From Siphonodentalium dalli (taxonomy: Eukaryota > Mollusca > Scaphopoda > Gadilida > Siphonodentaliidae): DNA of 64,000 bases. Where the stretch lies: the NCBI GenBank assembly GCA_032622095.1, contig CP136061.1, positions 197,886,935 to 197,950,934 on the forward strand, written 5' to 3'. Shown here one piece after another: positions 43,331 through 55,010 of the stretch (positions are counted from its first letter, which is position 1; every line of letters starts with the position of its first letter). The notes beneath the pieces are model-generated. The model searched no databases, was not told the origin of the DNA, and saw only the letters and a program-made list of their open reading frames with translations. The position numbers were made by a program, and so were the translations under genes.

Positions 43331-45255
43331 TAAACTCATTCATTCATTCGTTGTGGTGGTGGTGGTGGCCGTCGTTGTTGTTTTCATTGTAGTGGTTGTC
43401 TCTGTAATAGTGGAGACCATTTATACCAGGTCCTTATATATAAAATATCTATTATATTCTTGCGTGTCTATTCATTCCAACGAGGTTGTTAGACCAGCCA
43501 GCTATATCGCAGTGCATGTACTTACAATATGGCCGACCAGAAACGACCTGTTCTGGCGTCATATAGAGATCCGATGAGAGGAAATGATCTAATAAGATTG
43601 ATAGACGTGTCAAATTTCTGGAATTCGTTTGATGAATAAAGTTGAAAATAGCGAGCACAAACACACCGGGTGAAATAAAAGAGGTATTGGTGGCTTTGGA
43701 ATGACTTGTAGAATATATGTGAGCATTTATAGGTTATGACATCGCGTTTAGATACACGCTCGCGACAATTTATTCCTCAAAAATATTGATTTTATAACGA
43801 GGTCAAAGGGCGCTCGGAGGACACCCATCCTGACGAGCCGATTTGTTCGGTAGAATTCTGTATTTTCCGATATCATATCTCGATTTCCCTTCGTTAGATT
43901 TCGCCAAGTTATATGTCAAATAAAAGGGAATTTTATTGCCAATAAGACACACTTGGGGATATTTTGATTGCTATTATTGATTTCTAGAATTTGTAGAGTT
44001 TTGATAGTTGGGTGTGTATTTAGTCAAGATCGATGATTGGAACCTTTACACTGGTATAGTCTATATTGGTATTTTAGTAATATTTTCCCCAGGGGCCTGT
44101 GAGTATAGCGACCTTAAAATGTGAATATAGTGTCCTAAGTACGATGTCGGAATACACGGTCAGTTGAGCTTTCTTTTTGGAGTCGCTAATGTGGCCGTGT
44201 GGTATTTACGTCGGTTTTGAGTCGCAAGGCGCGCTCGCCGTCATGGGGTTCTAATCCCACCAAATCGCAAACAAATTTGCAGTCTCAAAATTGCACGCGT
44301 CTATAGTCCCAACGCTTGGCACGTATATATAACATTCTACTGTGCCACATCTACTATAGATATATGTAAGGTTTGAAACGCTGCGTCTAAACAGACAGCC
44401 ACATGCGTTGACCGCATGCATCAGCCACAGGTCTGTGGAAGCAGCTTCAGCTTTCAAAGACCTGTGTTTGACGCATACGGTAAAACTCCCGCGCGTCTAT
44501 CTCTTCCACAGAGACTGCGGCCAACGTTGCGTTTGACGCACGCGGTTACGTTTATATTGTGTGGATATAACATATATAATCATAAAAAAGGGAGTTTCAT
44601 ACACTAGAACACTGTTTAGAAGATAGTCAAGTAATTTTTGGATTCGATCTCTCTCCAATCAAGTGAGAATATGGATTTCCATAAACCACTGGCTTGATCC
44701 TACATAAACTGCTCTCAAATTTTGCTAATGTGCTGACTAGCTTGTGACTAGCTGTCATTTGTGGGCTTTCATTTGTGGTAAGCAGAAGTTATAAAAGGAC
44801 TCGTCTAATTTCTTACACTTCACCCAGACATCTTAATTCATGTAGTTGTGATGTTGACTGGAACTTCAGCCGTGCGTTTGAGGCAGGTAAACGCAACCGA
44901 TTTAAAAACAAATTGAAATCGGATTCGTTTAACTGTATCAGCCGCAAACACGTGAAAGCGCCAGTGGAATAAGTTTGGTTTGAAACGTTGCACATAACCC
45001 GATAGCGTCAACCACAGGTCTGCACATGTAAAAGCAGCGTATGTTAGCGAGTATTTCTAAGATTTTAATTCCACCAACAATGTTGCAACTTCGACCCTTA
45101 AATGACAATACTGCTTGACAATATGTGGCCAGACACACATCCCATCCTCGGAAAAGACAAAGAATAGAAAAGGAATTAAAGAGAGAAAGCAAGTAAGGAG
45201 ACATATGACTGTTAACTGTGCGATACATACACAATGAACGCATTGCCTTACTTAC
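43331..45255. other. Receptor intron, no supported gene
   Basis: 43350-43420 is (TGG)n/GTTGTT-rich. A segment with GGTTTGAAACG..CCACAGGTCTG..AAGCAGC occurs twice (44371-44450 and 44978-45040). A short T-arm-like GGGGTTCTAATCCCA near 44245 is not part of a tRNA. Otherwise empty. Confidence 0.5.
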
Positions 45256-45343
45256 CAGTGACGCATGGTCCAGTCGAGAGTTTAATATCATCAAAGGCTA
45301 TATCGCCCATGTTGTTACCTCCACGCACACTATATATACGTAT
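45256..45343 (-). CDS. MAM domain exon (C-terminal end)
   Basis: This 88-nt exon has a GTTTCAG acceptor and a GTAAGT donor. Read from phase 0 it gives IRIYSVRGGNNMGDIAFDDI followed by KLSTGPC. That is the classical end of a MAM domain: G-x-x-GDIAxDDI, then the last conserved Cys. Joining it to the exon at 59936-60315 gives an uninterrupted MAM C-terminal half, with the boundary falling between KEVDL...KYH and IRIYS. The exon ends in phase 1, the usual phase at the edge of extracellular modules, and is compatible with the stalk exon at 24412-24666. No other coding sequence is seen within several kb on either side. Confidence 0.85.
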
Positions 45344-45467
45344 CTGAAACACAATTACACTTAATATATGAAGTTGTACACAAGATCAAGATGACGATGG
45401 AAATTCGATATCAATATTAGTGCCATTATCATTCGTTACGACACAGTCACTAAGTTATCCCTCTCAC

Positions 45468-45516
45468 AGTGTGTGTGTGTGTGTGTGTGTGTGTGACGGG
45501 GGGGGGGGGGGGGGTC
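45468..45516. repeat. (GT)n followed by a G-run
   Basis: About 26 bp of GT repeats, then ACGGGGG with about 18 G in a row. Such purine runs are often assembly problem spots. Confidence 0.95.
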
Positions 45517-46129
45517 TGCAGAAAAAGTTCAGACACAGGGAGGGGGTCGTGGGTGCTTCGATGTCGGAAAACATGTGTAATTAAAATTTTTTCAAATCAA
45601 ATTATTATTCAATGTTAAATAGGGAACATTAAGATATTGGAATTATATCACGTAGTTGTGTGCTGTGCTTAGCTGTTCCATCATTTCTGAGTATGATATG
45701 CTAATATTAGTGACCAGATAACCCTGTATGCATCACCAGGATGGACACTGAGTATGGCCTGAAATCTTTTGTTACCCCCACCCCAAGGTTTGATTGCTTA
45801 TTTTGCTTTATGTTGTCATGAAACGGTGAGAAATTAACTTTTTCCGAGAAAAATGTTTGAGTCAGGTCTTGAATATGGGTAGGGGTGTCCAGGCCATATT
45901 ATGGTTTTATTGCTTATTTTGTTTTATACAGTCGAAAAATTAACTCGTTCCTTGAACAAGTTGTGTGAATCAGGGTTTGGGATGGGGGCTGTCCAGGCCT
46001 GGATATCTCACGTACACAGTAGCTAGATGACAAAAATATCATGTTATGGTTTTATTGCTTACTTTGATTTTTATAGTCATGAAACGGCGACAAATTTAAT
46101 AATTCCGAAAAAAAAGAAGTTGTTTCAGT
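45517..46129. other. Diverged tandem sequence, no gene
   Basis: Three degenerate copies of a block with TTTTATTGCTTATTTTG..CATGAAACGG..AAATTAACTTTTTCCGA near 45800, 45905 and 46050. Nothing coding. Confidence 0.5.
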
Positions 46130-46820
46130 CATGGTTTGGGGTGGAAGAATGTCCAAGTCAGCTATACCCAAGTTATGTCCGAATGTGGAGGACGGTCCAA
46201 TCCCACCCACCATACATAGTATATGCCCAGAATCCGAAGATATAGGCACATACTAATTTTCTAATGCAGGCCGTTAAAGTCGGGTACCCCACATTGGAGC
46301 CCGTGCAGAGAAAACCTACGTCAGCTTGCTATACATATACCTAAGCTATGTCCTGTTGCAGGGAGTCCAGATAAGCCCAAAACATTCAACATTTATAGCC
46401 GGAATCCTAAGGTATGGGCATATACATATTTTCTTTGGCAGGAACTTTAAAATGTGAACCCTAAATTGGAGTCCACATACACCCCAACATTTATGCATAG
46501 AATCCGAAGTTACAGGCACATACACATTTCCTATGATGGGCCCATAACACTTTGAAACCCATGTTGGAGTCTGTGTGGAGAAAACCTAAGTTGGCTATAC
46601 CCAAGTTATGTCCGAATGCCGGAAATTCCACGTACACCCTAACATCCACAATACATGCCCAGAATACGATAATACAGGCACATACACAATTTATATAATG
46701 GGCCCTTAAAATTTTGAACCCCAAGTTGGAGCCCGCGCGAAGAAAACCTAAGTCAGCTACGCCCCAGTGATGTCCGAACGCAGAACGGTCCACATACTCC
46801 CCAACATCCATAACATACAC
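46130..46820. repeat. Tandem repeat of about 165 bp, four diverged copies; relatives at 57920-58260
   Basis: Each copy has AGCTATACCCAAGTTATGTC, CCAGAATCCGAAGATA, GGCACATACACATTT and GGGCCC..AAAATTTTGAACCCC. About two more copies lie at 57920-58260 in the same orientation. Open frames through it are artefacts. Confidence 0.75.
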
Positions 46821-46829
46821 TCTTAAAAC

Positions 46830-47745
46830 AATTGCTACTCTGGAGTCCTTACGTGGGTTCTGAACTTGTCCAGTGGGGAGTACCAAAACTGTTGGGACTC
46901 TGGAGTACCAAAACTGTTGTTAGTCTGGAGTAACAAATATCCAAGTACTGGTATTCTGGAGTACCTGTCTGGGTACTCTGGTGTACCAAAACTGTTGTTT
47001 ACTTTGGAGTACCAAAACTGGTGGTACTCTGGAATACCAAATATCCAGGTAACGGTACCCTGGACTACCTATCTGGGTACTCTGGAGTACCAAAACTGTT
47101 TGTACTCATGAGTACCAAAACTGTTGGTCCTCTGGGGTACCACATATCCAGGTACTGGTACTCTGGGTACCTGTCTAGGTACGCTGGAGTAACAAATATC
47201 TAGGTACTATGTGGAGAACCTGTCCAGGTACTCTGAAGTACCAAATATCTAGGTACAATGCGGAGAATATGCCCAGGTATCAAGCCCTCGAAATTACGAA
47301 AAATGTCCGATGACAAATTTAACAATGTGACATGTTATATTCCAAATGATGCCACGGATTTAAACATCGAATTAAGTACAAAACTCGAGCTGTTGGTACT
47401 CTGGAGTACCTGTCCGGGTACTCTGGAGTACCAAATCTGTTGGTACTCTGGAATACCAAACTGTAGTGTTGGCACTCTGGTGTAACAAATATCCAGGTAC
47501 TGGTACTCTGGAGTACCTGTCTGGGTACTCTGGTGTACCAAAACTGTTGATACTCTGGATTACCAAATATGTTGGTACTCTCGTGTACCAAATATACAGG
47601 TACTGGTGCTCTGGTGTACATGTCTGGATACTCTGGATTACCAAATATCTAGGTACTATGTAGAGAACCTGTCCAGGTACTCTGGACTATCAAATATCTA
47701 GGTACTCTGGAGTACCAAATATCTAGGAATCAGCCAGCTACCAAG
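46830..47745. repeat. Minisatellite of GGTACTCTGGAGTACC units
   Basis: Dozens of copies of TACTCTGGAGTACC, near-palindromic, alternating with AAAACTGTTG, AAATATCTAG or TGTCTGGG spacers (about 24 to 30 bp per unit). Two larger blocks (47215-47395 and 47645-47855) repeat CAAGCCCTCGAAATTACGAA and what follows. One unit-like remnant, GGTACTCTGGAGAACC, lies near 57890. Confidence 0.85.
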
Positions 47746-48089
47746 CCCTCGAAATTACGAAAAATATCCATCGACAAATTTAACAATGTGACATGTTAGA
47801 TTCCAAATGATGCCACGGCATTTAAACATCGAATTAAGTACATAACCCCGATCGAGGTTCTTCGAGATCATGTTATCAGTTGCAAGGACTCCCTTGCATA
47901 GTGCAAACAAAATGAAATAATCCGAATTATATTACCTTTATTAGTATAGAACCTTGATCGTATTTTTGCACTTGATTCAGGGTTTAATACCTCAATTTCA
48001 AGGTTCCCCTGACATGTTCCCTGCATGCGGAGTAAAATTTGTCTGAATGTCTAAAATAATAGGCCAAATTTCTTAATTTGTGTGTAATA

Positions 48090-50540
48090 AATAACATAAA
48101 TCAAACAGATTAGACAGGTCTGGGTGAGCCACCAATCGATCTATAATAGCCCGATAAATAAAAAACTAATTTGTGATAAATCGCAAACCTTTACGAATCA
48201 AAACTACTTTCCGATAAATCTCAAAACAGCTTTGCAATAAATCACAAACATATTTGTGATAATTCGCAAACTACTTTGCAATAAAACGCAAAAAATTGAC
48301 GACTTATCGCAAAGTTATTTCGTATATGCGACTTATTGCAAAGGTGTTCTATTTATCACAAAGGTTTGAGATTAATCGCAATGGTTTGTGATTTATTGCA
48401 GATGTTTTATGTGTTGGGTCTAATGGGCTTGAACCGTATAAACACAAATCAGACAACAGGTTTGGGTGAACCACAAATCGATCGATAATAGCTCAATAAA
48501 TTGCAAACTACACTGAGAAAAATAGGTTGGTCGATATGACCAACTTAGGGTAGTCAACAGCTTGTCCTGGAGATGACTACCTTTTGTTTGTCAAAATGAC
48601 TACCTGGAAAAGTAAGTCATCATGACTAGGTTAGTAGTAGTCAACATAACCAGCATATGTTTAGTCAACATGACTAACATTGAGTCATATTGACCAATAT
48701 TGCATTAGTCACAATGTCTACTATGATTTGAGTCATAATGACTAATTTTATTTGAGTCAAAATGACTAAAGTAAGTTTAGTCAGCATGACTAGAACTGAG
48801 TCAGGATATCCCCGGCCTGTTCCCTGCATGTGGAGTAAAATGTGTCTGAATGTCTAAAATGGGCCGTAATTTTTAATTTGTGTGTAATAATATAAAAAAA
48901 CTACTTTGCGATAAATCGCAAACTTCTATACAATAAATATATGCGATTTAGTGCAAAGGTTTTCGATTTATAACAAAGGTTTGCCATTAATCAAATCAAT
49001 TTGTAATTAATACAGGGCTTTAACCGTATAAACATAAATCAGACATCTTGAACAGGTCTGGGTGAACTCCAATCGCTCTATAATAGCACGGTCAGGTTAA
49101 AATAGACCGATCGGTCATTCACAGCCAGAATACAGGTGTGATGAGGGGAGCAAATCTTTGGGATAAATCACAAAACGACTTTGTGAAAAATCACAAACAC
49201 CTTTGCGATAACTCGCAGACCTTTGCGATAACTCGCAAATTTTTGCGATAAATCTCAAGCATCTTTACGATAACTCTCAAACTACTTGGTGATTATAGTT
49301 TACGATTTATCATAAACATTTTTGAGATTTATCACAAAGGTTTGTGATTTATTGCAGATATATTGCTAGGTGTTGACACTAATGGGCTTGAACCGTATAA
49401 ACATGATAAATCAGACATCTTAAACAGGTCTGGATGAACCACAAATCGATCTATAATAGCACGGTCGGGCTAAAATAGACCGATCGGTCTTTCACAGCCA
49501 ACATGCAAGGGGAGCAAATCAATACTTAAAACAAAAATTAATTCTGATCTCTTTTGGAGATTATTTATTGAGAATATTCAAAATTAAAACAACTTTGCGA
49601 TAAATCGCAAAACAACTTTGTGAAAAATCACAAACACCTTTACGATAACTCCCAACCTTTGCGATAAATCTTAAAAATCTTTACGATAACTCTCAATTAA
49701 CTACTTGGTGATTATACTTTGCGATTGATCGCAAAGATGTTTGAGATTTATCACAATAGCCCGATCAGGTTAAAATAGACCAATCGTTCTTTCACAGCCA
49801 GCATGTATCTGGGTTAAGGGGAGTCACTCTAAACGGTTCTATTATTATCAATAAACCAATACTTCAGAAACAAAACAAAATTAATCCCGATTATTTTATC
49901 AAGACACCATATAATTATTTACTGAGAACATTCAAAGTTAAAACAACTTTGCGATAAATCGAAAACATATTTCTGATAAATCGCCAACTACCGTACTTGG
50001 CGATTTATCACAAAGGTTTACGATTAATCTCAATGATTGAATTATATTGTTATATGTGGGCACTAATGGGATTGAACCGTATAACCATTATCAATCAGAT
50101 ATCTTAAACAGGTCTGGGTGAACCACTTACCGATCTATAATAGACTAAAATAAACCGATCGGTCTTTCACAGCCAGCATGCATCTGTTATAAGGGGAGTC
50201 ACTCTAAACTGTTTTATTGTTATCTTTCAACCAATACGTAAACAAAATTAATTCTGATTTCTTTTGCAAGACACCAAATAATTATTTACTGAGAATATTC
50301 AAAATAAACATACATGTATACAGATATTCAAACAAACAGATTACAATTTAGAGTTCCCTCTCTTACAACATTGAGCACTGTGCCAGAAAGACCAATATTC
50401 AAACGAACAGATTCAAATTGTCAAGAAATTTAGAGTTCCCTCTCTTACAACAGTGACCACTGTGCCATGAAGACCGATCGGTCTATTGTAGCCCGATTAG
50501 GCTATTATAGTTAATCTGTGGTTCGCTCAGACCTTTCTTT
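48090..50540. repeat. Satellite array A: TTTGCGATAAATCGCAAA palindromes in larger units
   Basis: Units of roughly 300-400 bp carry GGGCTTGAACCGTATAAACA, CAGACATCTTAAACAGGTCT, GATCTATAATAGC and GACCGATCGGTC, then many GCGATAAATCGCAAA-type short palindromes. Unit starts lie near 48427, 49017, 49383 and 50068. No coding potential. 47746-48089 is transition sequence with a CCCTGACATGTTCCCTGCAT block that recurs at 48815 and 54570. Confidence 0.85.
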
Positions 50541-51482
50541 ATACCATAATAAGTATCGCGTAAATAGTATGTAATTGTTGTAGTTCTTACGCTGCATTAT
50601 GTGAACAAAGCCAAATTATGTTCGAAAACCTGTTGTAAAGTATGTAAATGGCGTGCGATAAAAAAATACTCAACAATGGGGAGACCACACTAATGAACTT
50701 TGGTTAATTAAAACTGGCACCATGTTGTTTGCAAAATACTGTTATAGCGCTCACTAGTCCTCGCCACAAGATTTGGGTGTTGATTGGGTCACTGGAATCA
50801 CTCTCCCAAAAATAATTGCCACATTGTTGAGTGTTTTGCTTATCGTACACTTCCGATGTGCTGCATCGGTACATGTATATGAACAAACAAACAAACCTCA
50901 CACAAAGAGAGTTTAATGTTTTTAATATATGATCCATTTTGGTACAGCCATAGTGAATAAATTATTCTCCATTCGCAGATATGCGTCACCGAGTCAATGT
51001 CATTGCCTGATCACGAGAGCCATATAATGTAGAATTTCGCGAATATGGTTTCCAATTATGGAAGAGGTTATTTCCTAGCAAAGCGGAAATATCCGAATCA
51101 TTCTGAATGATAGCCACATATGATTTGATAAGAACATGATGCATCTTGTCTTTGGAATGGTCTACATGTTCATGTACCTGTATATATACGGCTAAGCTCT
51201 AATTGACCCCCCCCCTAGCGACATTTACCACCGATATTACCGCGTTGTGTTGGTGATGCTATTAACCATGATCAATCCTACCATGGCCGACCTTCGTATC
51301 TTTTTAAAGTCAGCATTATAACCACAACAGAGTGTATATTTCTGGCATGGCTTGACGCTGCATTGATGATGCAGTTGCGAATGTCGGTCAATGACCAACT
51401 TCGAATGTTGATTAAACCGTAAACAAATTATTAATTGAAATATTGTTTTGTGTATACCCCGCTCGATAAAACAAGTGTCCAT

Positions 51483-51850
51483 TGGTACCGCGGTGTATTT
51501 GCCGTTCGGCCGCGGTGTCAGAGTTTGTAACTGCAGTTGAGCACCGCGGCCGAACGGCAAGTACACTGCGGCCGAACGACAAGTACACTGTGGCCGAACG
51601 GCAAGTACACCATGGCCGAAAGGCAACTACAACACGGCCGAATGGCATGTACACCGTGGTTAGATTTATGGTTTGTATCATCTTTTTTCAGTTTAATGAA
51701 CGTACACCGCGGCAACTACACCATGACCGAATGTCAAGTACACTGCGACCCAACTGTAGTTAGCCGGTGGAGCCGCAGTGTAGTTGCATTTCGGCCGCGA
51801 TGGCAACGCTAACCGCATCGCGGTTAAGTGGACGAAAAGCTGCACTGGGT
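51483..51850. repeat. GC-rich repeats of GGCCGAACGGCAAGTACAC
   Basis: Five to six direct copies of a 20-bp unit at 51540-51660, with inverted copies on both sides (GCCGTTCGGCCGCGG at 51500, TTTCGGCCGCGATGG at 51786). The unit contains the palindrome CGGCCG. It is absent from segmental copy B. Confidence 0.8.
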
Positions 51851-52067
51851 GTAAGGTGACCATGTGAAAAATTAATGCGGTGTATAGTAGTCGCAAAATA
51901 TTATTAATAGTACTGTAGAAAGATTACCTGCGGTTGACACATGTCAACCACTTGACCGTGGTTGAACAGCGGTATGGTATAACCGGTGTCATTAACGTCC
52001 TACAACCTTGTTAAAGGGGACGATTAATTAGAGCATAGCTGTAGTACGTTACTAAATGTAAAAGCTT

Positions 52068-52400
52068 GTGATGGATTCAGTGATAATGTGTGTCCCAGAA
52101 TTGGATCCGTATCTCCGAGATTATCCGTCATTTCATAAATATATCACAACAATATCACAGCGTCACCGGCGTTTCGATCAAAAGAATAGCAGACTCCGTA
52201 ACTGAGCGATATGTCATGGCGACATGGTTCTCAAATCACGTTTCGATGAAAATTGAAGAATAGCTGCAGTTGTTACTAAAACTTGTGATGGATTCAGTGA
52301 TAATGTGTGTCCCAGAATTGGATCCGTATCTCCGAGATTATCCGTCATTTCATAAATATATCACAACAATATCACAGCGTCACCGGCGTTTCGATGAAAA
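52068..52400. repeat. Perfect direct duplication of about 115 bp
   Basis: CTTGTGATGGATTCAGTGAT through CGTCACCGGCGTTTCGAT is identical at 52068-52180 and 52284-52400, about 216 bp apart. Confidence 0.9.
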
Positions 52401-53164
52401 TTGAAGAATATGATCCATCTTCCTTTGTATGTGTACTTGCACGTTGTAGCCAACAAACTTGTGACTGACTCATGAGTCATGACTGATCTGTGACGTCATA
52501 ATTCCGACTAATTTCTACACAATTGTAAGTCTCGTAATCCTAGTCACCAGTGGTTGACTCTTGTCATTCTTGTGAGTTAATTGGACGGTTTATAAATTTG
52601 TGAAACTTAAGTATCTGTCTTTTGAAATTCACAACATTGTCGTGCATGTCAAGTGTAATCCCACTGGCACTGAACTCATTGACTGTTTTCGGAGGTTATA
52701 ACATGATAAACATCTTGTCCCTTTCATATACAAACATAATCCAGACAGTGCTAACACTATTCCAGGTTATTAAGAAGCAAGTTAGGTCCAATTATTTGCT
52801 AAAACAATCTAAAACAAGAGAAGTTTACACGAACAACAAACGTACGTGGGTCATACACCGGAAGCATATTTCGATTTTTCGTACTATAAACCTCGTACCA
52901 TAAGTGCAGGGGTAAAATATGCCGCTTGAATGATAACGTTATAGTTTCTGTGACACTTTAAATACGATAAGCTATGAGTTATAAAACATAGCTTATATTC
53001 AGTAGCTATATATCTACTTATATATATATTTTTCATTGTCAAGTTGACTACCTCAGGGTTAGTCATGACGACTCGTGGGACGGTACGGGTATAGTCAAAA
53101 TGACTCCAAATATCCATGACTAACCCAAAGGTAGTCATATTGACCAGTTATTTTTCTCAGTGTA

Positions 53165-55010
53165 CTTTACAATACATCGCATTACAACATTGCGATAAAT
53201 CGCAAACATATTTGTGATAAATCCCAAACAACTTTGCGATAAATTGCAATCTACTTGGTGATTTATCAAAAAGGTTTGCAATTAATCACAATGGTTTTTG
53301 ATTTATCGCAGATATATTTTATATGTTGCCATTAATGGGCTTGAACCGTATACATGTAAACATTATAAATCAGACATCTTAAACAGTTCTGGATGAACAC
53401 CTATTGATCTATAATAGCTCGATAAATCACGAACTACTTTACGATAAATCGCATAACAACATTGTGATAAATCGCAAACATATTTGTGATACATCACAAA
53501 CTACTTTGCGATAAATCGCAAACTACGCGGCGATTTATCAAAGGTTTGCGATTAATCGCAATGGTTTGTGATTTGTCGCATATATACTTTTATGCGTTGT
53601 CACTAATGGGCTTGAACCATATAAACATAAATCAGACATCTTCAATAGGTCCTTGGTGAACCACCATTCGATATGTAATAGCTCAATAAATCGCAAACTA
53701 CTTAACAAGAAATTGCATAACAACTTTACGATAAATCGCAAACATATTTATGATAAATCACAAACTACTTTGGGATAAATCACAAACTACTTGTCGATTA
53801 ATCACAAAGGTTTGCGATTAATTACAATGGTTTGTGATTTATCGCACACATATTGTTATGCATTGACACTAATGGGATTGAACTGTATAAATCAGACATA
53901 TTCAGCAGGTCTGGGTGAATCACCAATCGATCTTTAATAGTACAGTCGGGCCAAAATAGACCGGTCAGTCTTTCACATCCAATATGCATGTGGGATAATG
54001 GGAACAAACCTTTGCGATAAATCGCAAAACAACTTTGCGATAAATCACAAACACCTTTGCGATAACTCGAAAACTGCAATAAATCTCAAACATCTTGATG
54101 ATAACTCTCAAACTACTTGGTGATTTATACTTGCTGATTTATCACAAAGATGTTTGTGAGACTTATCGCAAAGATTTGTGATTTATCGCAGATATTTTTT
54201 CATGCGTTGGCACTAATGTGCTTGAACCGTATGCACATTATAAATCAGACATCTTAAACAGGTCTGGGTGAACCACCAATCAATCTATAACATTTTTGTC
54301 AGGCTAAAATAGACCGATAAGTATTTCACAGCCAGCATGCATGTGGGATAAGGGAAGAAAACCTTTGCGATAAATCGCAAAATAACTTTGGGATAATTCA
54401 CAAACACCTTTACGAAAACTCTCAAACTACTTGGTGATTATACTTTGTGATTTATCCCAAAAATCCTTTGAGATTTGTCGCAAAATCTTGTGGTTTATCG
54501 TAGATATATTTGTATGCGTTGGTCCTAACATTATAAACATGATAAACAGGTCTGGGTCAGGAATTCCCTGACATGTTCCCTGCACGTGGAGTAAAATTTG
54601 TCTGAATGTCTGAAATAATCGGCCAAATTTCTTAATTTGTATGTAATTAAAGTAAACATAAATCATCTTAAGCAGCTCTTGGTGAACAACGACTGGCACG
54701 GTCGGGCTAAAATAGGCCGATCGGTATTTCACAGCCAGCATTCATATGGGATAGCTGGAGCAAACATTTGCGATAAATCGCAAAACAAATTTGCAATAAA
54801 TCACAAACATCTTTGTGATATATCGCAAACCTTTCCAATAAATCTCAAACATCTTTATGATAATTCGCAAACTGAGAATATTCAAAATAAATATATACAA
54901 ATATTCAAAAAAATTTGAGTTCCCTCTCTTACAACAGTGAGCACTGTGCCAGGAAGACTGGTCTGTCTGTTTTAGTCTGTTAGCCTGATCGGGCTATTAC
55001 AGATAAATTC
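53165..55010. repeat. Satellite array B, same family as 48090-50540
   Basis: GGGCTTGAACCGTAT-type starts near 53338, 53607, 53872 and 54221, with the same internal order and the same GCGATAAATCGC palindromes. It ends in CTCTCTTACAACAGTGAGCA, as array A does at 50360-50460. Confidence 0.85.

Larger units (their letters stand above)
50377..52835. repeat. Segmental duplication, copy A
   Basis: Aligns with 54913-57490: GAGCACTGTGCCAG, GCGTAAATAGTAT, ACACCATGTTGTTTGCAA, TTGAGTGTTTTGCT..CGTACAC, AAACCGTAAACA, GTCATTAACG.CCTACAACCTT and GTG..TATTCCAG occur in the same order in both. Divergence is high, with indels. No gene is recognised in either copy. Confidence 0.7.
48511..53162. mobile_element. 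TA-flanked element with CACTGAGAAAAATA ends and TGACTA motifs, internally expanded
   Basis: CACTGAGAAAAATAGGTTGG at 48511 and the inverted TATTTTTCTCAGTG ending 53162 are flanked by TA. Joining the flanks gives GCAAACTA-CTTTAC, which is the uninterrupted satellite unit seen at 53415-53450. Both ends are rich in AGTCA/TGACT motifs (48545-48805 and 53035-53150). The 4.2 kb between holds satellite and the segmental duplication, so the original MITE was probably about 420 bp and was split later. Confidence 0.65.

Noticed and set aside
44225-44260. tRNA-like T-arm (GGGGTTCTAATCCCA)
   Set aside because: No acceptor stem, D-arm or anticodon arm fits around it.
48090-50540. CRISPR-like spaced palindromes
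   Set aside because: Repeats are variable, spacers are not unique, and the genome is eukaryotic; this is satellite DNA.
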